Source: an uncultured Kingella sp. | GTDB taxonomy: Bacteria; Pseudomonadota; Gammaproteobacteria; Burkholderiales; Neisseriaceae | Length of the DNA: 26,637 nucleotides | NCBI GenBank assembly: GCA_916720425.1 | Contig: CAKARD010000005.1 | Coordinates: 1-26,637, forward strand | Reading direction: 5' to 3' | Shown: piece after piece, positions 17,336 to 23,479 of the stretch | Position numbering within the stretch: position 1 is the first letter of the stretch | Layout: each line of letters starts with the position of its first letter | Notes under the pieces: model-generated | What the model was told of the DNA's origin: nothing | Databases searched by the model: none | Seen by the model: the letters and a program-made list of their open reading frames with translations, nothing else | Program-made: the position numbers and the translations under genes

Positions 17336-17365
17336 ATTATAACGCAATTTATTTAAAAATAGCAA
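17336..17365 (-). promoter_or_regulatory. Promoter of rimP-nusA-infB
   Basis: On the minus strand TTGCTA (17360-17365), an 18-base spacer and a perfect TATAAT (17336-17341). Transcription would start near 17329, giving a leader of about 70 bases. Confidence 0.7.
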
Positions 17366-17435
17366 ATTTTTCTCTGGTAAAACAAATAAATTCGTTATAA
17401 AAACAAATAGAAAACGCAGCTTGATTAAATTTCCC

Positions 17436-17463
17436 TTGCTAAAAAAACCATGCTTGTTATAAT
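17436..17463 (+). promoter_or_regulatory. Promoter of tRNA-Leu
   Basis: TTGCTA (17436-17441), a 16-base spacer and TATAAT (17458-17463) with an upstream TGT (extended -10). It faces away from the rimP promoter and starts about 20 bases before the tRNA. Confidence 0.75.
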
Positions 17464-17488
17464 CATTAACCATCACCATAATCATTAT

Positions 17489-17573
17489 GCCCGGGTGGCG
17501 AAATTGGTAGACGCAGGGGACTCAAAATCCCCCGCCGCAAGGTGTGTCGGTTCGAGTCCGACCCTGGGCACCA
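17489..17573 (+). tRNA. tRNA-Leu (anticodon CAA)
   Basis: An 85-base class II tRNA with encoded CCA. The acceptor GCCCGGG pairs with CCTGGGC. The anticodon arm is GGGGA-CTCAAAA-TCCCC, giving CAA, which reads TTG. A variable arm follows (CGCCGCAAGGTGTG region), and the T arm is GTCGG-TTCGAGT-CCGAC. TTG is the leucine codon favoured in acnB and the distal part of infB. Confidence 0.96.
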
Positions 17574-17587
17574 AATACTCAAGAAAG

Positions 17588-17617
17588 TTGCTGTTTAATA
17601 ACAACAGCAATTTTTTT
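17588..17617 (+). terminator. Intrinsic terminator of tRNA-Leu
   Basis: TTGCTGTT (17588-17595) pairs with AACAGCAA (17603-17610), followed by seven Ts (17611-17617). It may also help stop the convergent small gene that ends at 17630. Confidence 0.88.
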
Positions 17618-17629
17618 ATTTAAGTTTTG

Positions 17630-17980
17630 CTAAATGAGCTCCCAATCTTTATCTTCAATCTGTACATTGTCTCCAAATGGACGATTACGCGTAGATTGTG
17701 TATCAAAAGCCTCTAAAAAAGCAGCCATTTCTGCTTGGCTTATGGGTGAATGCGTTAATTGCTCAATAGAGACATTGGGTGCATAAGGTTCATAAGTAGA
17801 AGTAGGCAAATTGGTATTAGCAAAAACCAACGACGTTTGCTCAAAAAATCTGCGCCAACTGTCTTCCAACAAATTCAAAATCAAAGCATGATTTTGTACA
17901 AACGCCTGCAATTGCTTCTCACTGGCTTGCGGTTGCCATACTTTAAGCCACTCAGGTACAGTATTTTGCATAAGATACAT
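17630..17980 (-). CDS. Hypothetical protein
   Basis: A 116-residue ORF that I do not recognise. It is rich in Gln, Trp and Phe in its first half (EWLKVWQPQ, DSWRRFFEQ), probably helical, and ends in an acidic tail (IEDKDWELI). There is no signal peptide or membrane segment, so it should be cytoplasmic. A second in-frame ATG at 17971 gives 113 residues; neither start has a clear ribosome binding site. It sits between the tRNA-Leu terminator and the divergent FimV-like operon. Its base composition matches the native neighbours, and its isolation between two well-defined units suggests a real single gene. Confidence 0.6.
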   Translation of the reverse strand: MYLMQNTVPEWLKVWQPQASEKQLQAFVQNHALILNLLEDSWRRFFEQTSLVFANTNLPTSTYEPYAPNVSIEQLTHSPISQAEMAAFLEAFDTQSTRNRPFGDNVQIEDKDWELI

Positions 17981-18060
17981 TTCATCAAGACAAGATTATG
18001 TTAGAATGACACGAAAATGACATGTTCGCAACACAATCATATTTATTCTAAGTACTATAT

Positions 18061-18090
18061 TTGCGATAATGCTGGATTATTTGATATAGT
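18061..18090 (+). promoter_or_regulatory. Promoter of the FimV-like/GTPase operon
   Basis: TTGCGA (18061-18066), an 18-base spacer and TATAGT (18085-18090) with an upstream TGA (extended -10). It would give a leader of about 110 bases before the start at 18206. Confidence 0.6.
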
Positions 18091-18205
18091 GCTAAAGTTT
18101 TAAAAAAATTTTATTGTGTTCAACTCAATACAATACTGAATTTAGGAAATGGAACAATGGTGTTCATGGAAAACAATTTTTTGCATGGCGCAGTAAGGGG
18201 TATTC

Positions 18206-19633
18206 ATGGAATTATTTGAAGATCCTCTCATGCTTGCGGTTGCATTAGCCGTAGTTTTAGCAATAGGCGGTGGGGCTTATGCAGTAAGCAAGAAGTCCAA
18301 AAAAGGTAGCAAGAGAAAAAATACCGCAAACTCCAAAGCACGCGCTGAGCCCCAAAGCAATGAAGAAAATAAATCCGTCACAACACAAGAAGATGCAGAC
18401 AATTGGGATTGGGGTGTATCCAGTAGCGTTGTAGACGATACTAAAGTATCTGTACAAAACGTTGATGCACTGACTGAATTTAACGTTTATAAGCAATTTG
18501 GTTACTACGATAAGGCGGCAGAATCGCTCTCAGCCTATTTAAAACAAACACGAAGCACCGATACCAAACTTATCAATGAATTAATTGGGTTATGGTTAGA
18601 AGCCAAAAATGTTGATGCGGTTAACGAATCACTGAATTTATATCAAAATGTATTAAGTAATGAAGAATTAGAACAATACATTAAAGCAGGTTTGCAATTA
18701 GATGAAAACCATTTGGGTTTACGTGTATTAGCCGAAAGTCGCTTAGGTTGGAGTGTTAAGAAAACCGCTGAAGAAATTGGTGAGAAAACAGGATTGGAAC
18801 CCGTTGCTCCCGCACAAAAAAATCCACGCCACAAAAAAATGGACGATGGTCAAAGTGTGGCCTCTGCTTTAGCACGAAAATTGTTAGTTACGGGTAATAG
18901 CCGTATTAGCGACATTAGCAACGATGAAAAAGGCGCAGTATTAGCATTTATGGAACCCGAACAAGGTGTAAAACTGCTAAAAGACTCGCTTAGTTATGAT
19001 GCAGCAACCAAATATTTAAACAAAGCGATTCGTAGTTCTGCTAAACCCGCCTCATTATTAATTGACGCATTAACATTGGATTATCGCAATCAAAACATTA
19101 ATGGTTTTGCAGCACACTTGTGGAATTTATATTATAGTTTAGGGCAATACGGTCGCCAAGTAAAAGAGCGCATGCTCGGTTGGGGATACAGTATGGGACA
19201 ACATCCTGTATTTGAACGCTTAGAAACCAATCCTAACGAAGCTTCTTTACGTGATTTAGGCATTCAACAAGGTTGGATAGATGGTGGCAGTTTAAAAAAA
19301 GCACGCTACCAAGCTTTAGTAACAGAAAAAGAAGATGTTAATATTGAACCACGTACGCCAGCAGAGCGCATTTTGAAAGAGGCAGAATCTTTGCTGATGT
19401 ATGGTCAATTGGATAATTCTATGGAATTACTAGAAAATTCTATTATGGAATATCCACAAGAATCACAACTTTATATAGCGTTGTTTGACTTATATGAACG
19501 TGCAGAAGAATGGGACAGATTAGAAAAACTGTTGCAAGATTTGCGCTCACAAGTCAAAACATTACCTGAGGAAGTGGTATTGGCAATGAGCCAATTACTA
19601 CAACGATTCAATAACGGCTCATTCGGACATTAA
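18206..19633 (+). CDS. Membrane-anchored FimV-like repeat protein
   Basis: A 475-residue protein with one N-terminal membrane segment (about 8-27) followed at once by a strongly basic stretch (KKSKKGSKRK), which by the positive-inside rule puts the rest in the cytoplasm. A low-complexity linker (about 30-85) leads to a helical repeat at 90-165 (NVYKQFGYYDKAAESL). A TPR-like repeat at 385-445 (LLMYGQLDNSMELLENSIMEYP) resembles the cytoplasmic C-terminal repeats of FimV, the polar hub for type IV pili and twitching. Unlike full FimV or TspA there is no LysM domain or long periplasmic part. AAGGGG (18195-18200) is the ribosome binding site. It is the first gene of a five-gene operon and ends 2 bases before the next gene. 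Confidence 0.75.
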   Translation: MELFEDPLMLAVALAVVLAIGGGAYAVSKKSKKGSKRKNTANSKARAEPQSNEENKSVTTQEDADNWDWGVSSSVVDDTKVSVQNVDALTEFNVYKQFGYYDKAAESLSAYLKQTRSTDTKLINELIGLWLEAKNVDAVNESLNLYQNVLSNEELEQYIKAGLQLDENHLGLRVLAESRLGWSVKKTAEEIGEKTGLEPVAPAQKNPRHKKMDDGQSVASALARKLLVTGNSRISDISNDEKGAVLAFMEPEQGVKLLKDSLSYDAATKYLNKAIRSSAKPASLLIDALTLDYRNQNINGFAAHLWNLYYSLGQYGRQVKERMLGWGYSMGQHPVFERLETNPNEASLRDLGIQQGWIDGGSLKKARYQALVTEKEDVNIEPRTPAERILKEAESLLMYGQLDNSMELLENSIMEYPQESQLYIALFDLYERAEEWDRLEKLLQDLRSQVKTLPEEVVLAMSQLLQRFNNGSFGH

Positions 19634-19635
19634 TA

Positions 19636-20766
19636 ATGATGAATCATGATTTGCCACGAGTAAAAACGGTGAAGTTGTTGTTTGTCGCCATGGACGAACA
19701 ACAGCAGGCCATGTTTAAAATGGCGTTTAAAATGCACAATACCACAAACTATCAAGTGATAGATGCGGGCTCAGGTGAAAAACCTGAACTAGTCATTGTG
19801 GATGGGGATAGCCCCTCAGGCTTAACCGCTTGGCAAAAAGCTAAGGGTGATTATTCAGGCAGTACTGTAGTATATTTTTCCAAATCGCCTCCCTCTGTTA
19901 CAGCACCCTATTTATCTAAACCCATTAAGTTTGATACACTATTTTTAAGCTTACGTAATTTATTACAAGGCAATGGTGTGTGGGTGGTACATTCAGGAAG
20001 TGGGCAACGTACAGTAGCAGCCACACAACATACAACCCATCAATCTGCAGCCAGCACACCAACACGTGAACAACGTGCAGGTGAAATTGTTATTCCGCGC
20101 TTTGACCCCAAAATAGGTTTGTTGGGTACATTCCGTGAGGTACTGACACATCAACGTAATACGATGATTTTGGTAGATGATAAGCCAGTCTTGGCAGTTT
20201 TCCCTGCAATACAACGTGTATGGGTTGCTATAGATGCAGAACAGTTAAAAGCATTATGTCGCCAAGAACGTATTGCAATACAAACTAAGCAAATTCCGGA
20301 TAACAGCAATATTCAAGAACGTGCTAATGCAACGGTAACTTCGTGTATGTGGCAAGTGGCGTTGTGGACAGCAAATGGGCGTTTAGTTCATCCATTGAAT
20401 CCCAATACTGTATTCCGCTTAAAAGCATGGCCTAATTTAACGCGTTTAGCGTATTTGCCTGAAGCGATGCGTTTGTCTGCATTTTTAACTAAAACTTCTG
20501 TTAGTTTGAATATGCTATATAAGCTGATGCCTTTGGATATGGGTGATATTTTAAACTATATTGCGGCTACTTATTTGACCGATTATTTGGCAGTAACCCA
20601 ACAAGTCAATGAAACCGCAAGTGCTGGAGTACAGTCTGCTACTCGTGCTACAGTCAATACAACAGCTGTGCCCAAACCAGAACAAGTTGAGGCAGCACGC
20701 CCAGCAACACCACAAAAAACAGGTGGTTTGCTGAGTCGATTAATGAAAAAATTGCTGAATAAATAA
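19636..20766 (+). CDS. Receiver-like protein with C-terminal amphipathic tail
   Basis: A 376-residue soluble protein. Residues 10-110 look like a divergent response-regulator receiver: KLLFVAMDE (acidic pair 20-21), PELVIVDGDS (Asp56 at the phosphorylation position), VVYFS (Ser82) and YLSKPI (Lys95). A linker (120-150) leads to a second region (152-320) with IPRFDPKIGLLGTFREVL and a helical end (WPNLTRLAYLPEAMRLSAFL, MGDILNYIAATYL). I do not recognise that region. After a Pro/Ala linker the last 14 residues (GGLLSRLMKKLLNK) could form a basic amphipathic membrane-binding helix. It lies between the FimV-like gene and the GTPase gene, so it may link a signal to the switch; that is inference. 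Confidence 0.7.
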   Translation: MMNHDLPRVKTVKLLFVAMDEQQQAMFKMAFKMHNTTNYQVIDAGSGEKPELVIVDGDSPSGLTAWQKAKGDYSGSTVVYFSKSPPSVTAPYLSKPIKFDTLFLSLRNLLQGNGVWVVHSGSGQRTVAATQHTTHQSAASTPTREQRAGEIVIPRFDPKIGLLGTFREVLTHQRNTMILVDDKPVLAVFPAIQRVWVAIDAEQLKALCRQERIAIQTKQIPDNSNIQERANATVTSCMWQVALWTANGRLVHPLNPNTVFRLKAWPNLTRLAYLPEAMRLSAFLTKTSVSLNMLYKLMPLDMGDILNYIAATYLTDYLAVTQQVNETASAGVQSATRATVNTTAVPKPEQVEAARPATPQKTGGLLSRLMKKLLNK

Positions 20767-20778
20767 GAGGTATTTGCC

Positions 20779-21318
20779 ATGTTGGTAGAAAATAAAATTA
20801 TTTTTACAGGTCCAGTTGGTGTTGGCAAAACTACAGCTATTGCAGCGTTGTCAGATGAACCGCCTGTGCAAACAGATGCCAGCGCCTCTGATATGACCGC
20901 TGTGCGCAAAGGTTATACGACCGTTGCAATGGATTATGGTTTAATTCAACTAGACGAAAATACAAAAGTACACTTATACGGTACACCTGGTCAAGAACGC
21001 TTTGATTTCATGTGGGATATTCTGAGCCAAGGTAGTATGGGATTAATTCTTTTATTGGATAATACTCGTGGTAATCCTTTAAAAGATCTAAAATTTTTCT
21101 TAGATTCATTTGCTGATTTACTCAAAACTGCTCCTTTAGTAGTAGGCGTAACTAAAATGGACATTCGTGCCGTGCCAGGAATTGATGTATATCAAAAATA
21201 TTTGGCACAGCATGGTTTAAATGTGCCTGTATTTGAGGTGGATGCTCGTAACGAAGATGATGTAAAACAGTTGGTAACAGCAATGCTGTTCCAAATTGAC
21301 CCTGGTTTAGAGGCATAA
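20779..21318 (+). CDS. Small Ras-like GTPase (COG2229 type, MglA/CvnD-like)
   Basis: A 179-residue single-domain GTPase. The P-loop is GPVGVGKTT (11-19). Switch I threonines are at 47-48 in GYTTVAMDYG. G3 is YGTPGQERF (67-75), the form typical of prokaryotic GTPases paired with roadblock proteins (such as Streptomyces CvnD) in place of the DxxG of Ras. G4 is TKMD (125-128), and a G5-like DAR is at 155-157. There is no membrane anchor or lipid motif. AAGAGGT before the ATG is a good ribosome binding site. Two roadblock-type genes follow directly, the usual partners that act as GAP or scaffold for such GTPases. It is not close enough to Myxococcus MglA to be called by that name. Confidence 0.9.
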   Translation: MLVENKIIFTGPVGVGKTTAIAALSDEPPVQTDASASDMTAVRKGYTTVAMDYGLIQLDENTKVHLYGTPGQERFDFMWDILSQGSMGLILLLDNTRGNPLKDLKFFLDSFADLLKTAPLVVGVTKMDIRAVPGIDVYQKYLAQHGLNVPVFEVDARNEDDVKQLVTAMLFQIDPGLEA

Positions 21319-21324
21319 TATAAT

Positions 21325-21984
21325 ATGGAATCTACACTCTCATTACAAACTAACTTATACCCTCATATTACTGCAGCAGGTGCATTTTATGCGGTAGCAA
21401 ATAAAAGCGTTAGCGCAAGCCGTACTTTATTATCTAATATCTTAAAATCAGATGGTCGCGAGCCTATTAGTCAAGAAAAACTATTGCAATGGGCAGAGAC
21501 AGAAGATATTGATTCGGCATTAAATTTACTTTATCGTTTGCAACGTTTGGAGTTTTTGTATGGTAGTGATACCCCTACTGAACAACCACCTTTGCAAGAA
21601 AACACATTAGCAAACTTATTGCCTTATATGTCTGATAGCCAAAAAGCTTTATTGATTGATCAAGATGGTTTTTATTTTGCCAACTCTGGCTTTCATCATG
21701 AGGCAGCAGAAGAAGTCGCAATTTTAGCTAGTGAAGCCATTCGCTTATCCGAAAGACATGCTTTACTGATTAAAAACAATTTGAACATCTATCAAAATGC
21801 ATGGGGTTTATGTGATCCAACTGGACAAAGTGAATTAACCTTTTTCCCAATTTATATTAATGATTTTAAATATATTTTGGTAACGGGTGGCTCACCACAG
21901 CTACATAAAGAAGCCTTTGTATCATTGGTGCGTGCGTTGTACCAAACTGCCGAAGCTGCTGCTAATTTTGATAATGCTTTCTAA
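21325..21984 (+). CDS. Winged-helix plus divergent roadblock-like protein
   Basis: A 219-residue protein without signal or membrane segment. Residues 30-80 (TLLSNILKSDGREPISQEKLLQW... LNLLYRLQRLEFLYG) read like a small winged-helix unit. Residues 95-215 follow the strand-helix-strand order of the roadblock/LC7 fold: QKALLIDQDGFYFANSG, then the long helix HHEAAEEVAILASEAIRL, then LTFFPIYINDFKYILVTG and a C-terminal helix. The match is by pattern, not by a firm motif. It starts 6 bases after the GTPase gene and ends 20 before the canonical roadblock gene, so it may be a second, asymmetric partner of the GTPase. Confidence 0.65.
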   Translation: MESTLSLQTNLYPHITAAGAFYAVANKSVSASRTLLSNILKSDGREPISQEKLLQWAETEDIDSALNLLYRLQRLEFLYGSDTPTEQPPLQENTLANLLPYMSDSQKALLIDQDGFYFANSGFHHEAAEEVAILASEAIRLSERHALLIKNNLNIYQNAWGLCDPTGQSELTFFPIYINDFKYILVTGGSPQLHKEAFVSLVRALYQTAEAAANFDNAF

Positions 21985-22004
21985 ATTAATATGGAACGAA
22001 TAAA

Positions 22005-22370
22005 ATGCATGAACAACTCTTAACATCCGTATTGAGCGACTTAAATAGCTCTTCTGTTGACATTACTTCTTCTGCCATTATTTCTACCGACGGCTTACCT
22101 GTAGCACATTTGTTACCTGCCAATATTGATGCTGATCGTGTTGGTGCAATGTCTGCCGCATTATTGGCATTGGGTAATCGTACAACACATGAACTGCACT
22201 GTGGTGAATTGGAACAAGTTATTGTAAAAGGTAAATTAGGTTATACCTTATTGATTCAAGCAGGTGGAACCAATGTATTATGTTTAACCGCAAAAGAAAG
22301 CGCAAAATTGGGTTTGATTTTGTTAGATGCACGTCGTGCGGCGCGTAGTATTGTGGATATTACTAAATAA
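22005..22370 (+). CDS. Roadblock/LC7 domain protein (MglB-like)
   Basis: A 121-residue single-domain protein of the roadblock/LC7 family, which bind small GTPases and in MglB-type cases speed up GTP hydrolysis. The fold pattern is clear: SSAIISTDGLPVAHLLP (22-38), the helix DADRVGAMSAALLALGNRTTHEL (43-65), strands EQVIVKGKLGYTLLIQAG and NVLCLTA, and the closing helix ESAKLGLILLDARRAARSI. GGAA at 21993-21996 is the ribosome binding site. It is the last gene of the operon, and a hairpin that overlaps the tRNA-Phe promoter follows. Confidence 0.88.
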   Translation: MHEQLLTSVLSDLNSSSVDITSSAIISTDGLPVAHLLPANIDADRVGAMSAALLALGNRTTHELHCGELEQVIVKGKLGYTLLIQAGGTNVLCLTAKESAKLGLILLDARRAARSIVDITK

Positions 22371-22373
22371 TGC

Positions 22374-22402
22374 TTGACAGAAACGAATAAATATGTTTTA
22401 AT
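22374..22402 (+). promoter_or_regulatory. Promoter of tRNA-Phe
   Basis: A perfect TTGACA (22374-22379), exactly 17 bases, then TTTAAT (22397-22402) with an upstream TGT. It starts 4 bases after the stop of the roadblock gene, and the predicted start site is about 8 bases before the tRNA. Confidence 0.8.
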
Positions 22403-22412
22403 TCGTTTCTTT
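22380..22412 (+). terminator. Stem-loop ending the GTPase operon, inside the tRNA promoter
   Basis: GAAACGAAT (22380-22388) and ATTCGTTTC (22401-22409) form a perfect 9-bp stem with a 12-base loop, followed by only a few Ts. It occupies the spacer and -10 of the tRNA-Phe promoter. Confidence 0.55.
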
Positions 22413-22416
22413 AATT

Positions 22417-22492
22417 GGCCAGATAGCTCAGTCGGTAGAGCAACGGATTGAAAATCCGTGTGTCGGCAGTTCGATCCTGCCTCTGGCCACCA
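22417..22492 (+). tRNA. tRNA-Phe (anticodon GAA)
   Basis: A 76-base tRNA with encoded CCA. The acceptor GGCCAGA pairs with TCTGGCC. The D arm contains AGCTCAGTCGGTAGAGC. The anticodon arm ACGGA-TTGAAAA-TCCGT gives GAA, and the T arm contains GTTCGATCC. Confidence 0.98.
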
Positions 22493-22499
22493 AATTATT

Positions 22500-22528
22500 A
22501 GCCCAAGCGTTTTACGTTTGGGCTTTTT
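22500..22528 (+). terminator. Intrinsic terminator of tRNA-Phe
   Basis: AGCCCAAGCG (22500-22509) pairs with CGTTTGGGCT (22515-22524) with one G-T pair, then TTTTT to 22528. Confidence 0.92.
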
Positions 22529-22549
22529 CATATGATAGGATAAAAAATC

Positions 22550-23395
22550 ATGCGAATAGATGGACGTGAGGGGAGTCAAAATATTGAAGATCGCCGCGGT
22601 GACAGTGGTGGATTGGGTGGCGGGAAGCCTATGGGTGGGCTTTTAGGGATTATTGTGGTATTAGTGGGTGCATATTATGGTATAGATCTATCAGGCTTAG
22701 TTAATACAGGCGCACAACTAACCCAACAAACTCCGACTGTACAACAAGAAGTTTCTCCACAAGAAAAACAACTTTATCAATTAAGTTCTGTGGTATTGCG
22801 TGAAACAGAAAAAGTATGGGGTCATTATTTTTCCAAAATGGGACAAACTTATCGCATGCCAACCATGGTGTTATATTCTGGTGCAACCAGCACAGGTTGT
22901 GGTACTGGGCAATCTAGTGCTGGTCCATTCTATTGCCCCGCAGATCAAAAATTATATATCGATTTGTCATTTTATAACACAATGAAAAACCAGTTGGGTG
23001 CAGAAGGCGATGCGGCTTTTGCTTATGTGTTAGCACATGAAGTTGGCCATCATGTACAAACATTATTAGGTACAATACAACAAGTACATCAGGCACAACA
23101 ACAAGCTAATACAACAGAAAAAAATGCATTATCAGTAAAATTAGAACTACAGGCAGATTGTTATGCTGGCGTGTGGGGTTATTTTGCACAAAAAGACGGT
23201 TTATTTGAAGAAGGTGATATAGAAGAAGCATTCAATGCTGCTCAAGCTGTGGGCGATGATACATTGCAACGTCGTGCACAAGGTTATACTGTCCCACATA
23301 CTTATACGCATGGTACTGCGGCACAACGTCAACAATGGTTGCAACGCGGTTTGCAAACGGGTGACATTAATCAGTGTAATACATTTACACAATAA
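22550..23395 (+). CDS. ypfJ: Neutral zinc metallopeptidase, YpfJ family
   Basis: A 281-residue protein with a short Gly-rich cytoplasmic N-terminus, one membrane segment (about 29-48) and a peptidase domain that should face the periplasm. The zinc site is HEVGHH (163-168), with the conserved ELQADCYAG (199-207) supplying the third ligand region. The N-terminal GREGSQNIEDRRG is a hallmark of this family (PF04228). The biological substrate is not known. Four cysteines in the exported part (117, 129, 204 and near the C-terminus) could form disulfides. It follows the tRNA-Phe terminator, so it needs its own promoter, which I cannot define clearly. Confidence 0.92.
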   Translation: MRIDGREGSQNIEDRRGDSGGLGGGKPMGGLLGIIVVLVGAYYGIDLSGLVNTGAQLTQQTPTVQQEVSPQEKQLYQLSSVVLRETEKVWGHYFSKMGQTYRMPTMVLYSGATSTGCGTGQSSAGPFYCPADQKLYIDLSFYNTMKNQLGAEGDAAFAYVLAHEVGHHVQTLLGTIQQVHQAQQQANTTEKNALSVKLELQADCYAGVWGYFAQKDGLFEEGDIEEAFNAAQAVGDDTLQRRAQGYTVPHTYTHGTAAQRQQWLQRGLQTGDINQCNTFTQ

Positions 23396-23422
23396 ATCTT
23401 TGATATAAAGACGTATTGTGTT

Positions 23423-23453
23423 TTGCCCATACTATAATAAAATCGGTTAAAAT
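23423..23453 (+). promoter_or_regulatory. Candidate promoter region of birA-coaX
   Basis: The 84-base gap contains a perfect TATAAT (23433-23438) without a good -35, and TTGCCC (23423-23428) 19 bases before TAAAAT (23448-23453). A promoter here is likely, but which element is used is unclear. Confidence 0.35.
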
Positions 23454-23479
23454 CACGCTTTTTATTTTTATTATAAACC

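Noticed and set aside
17258..17485. 76-residue N-terminal extension of RimP.
   Set aside because: It would be translated across the promoter and hairpin; RimP proteins begin at the MDIQS start.
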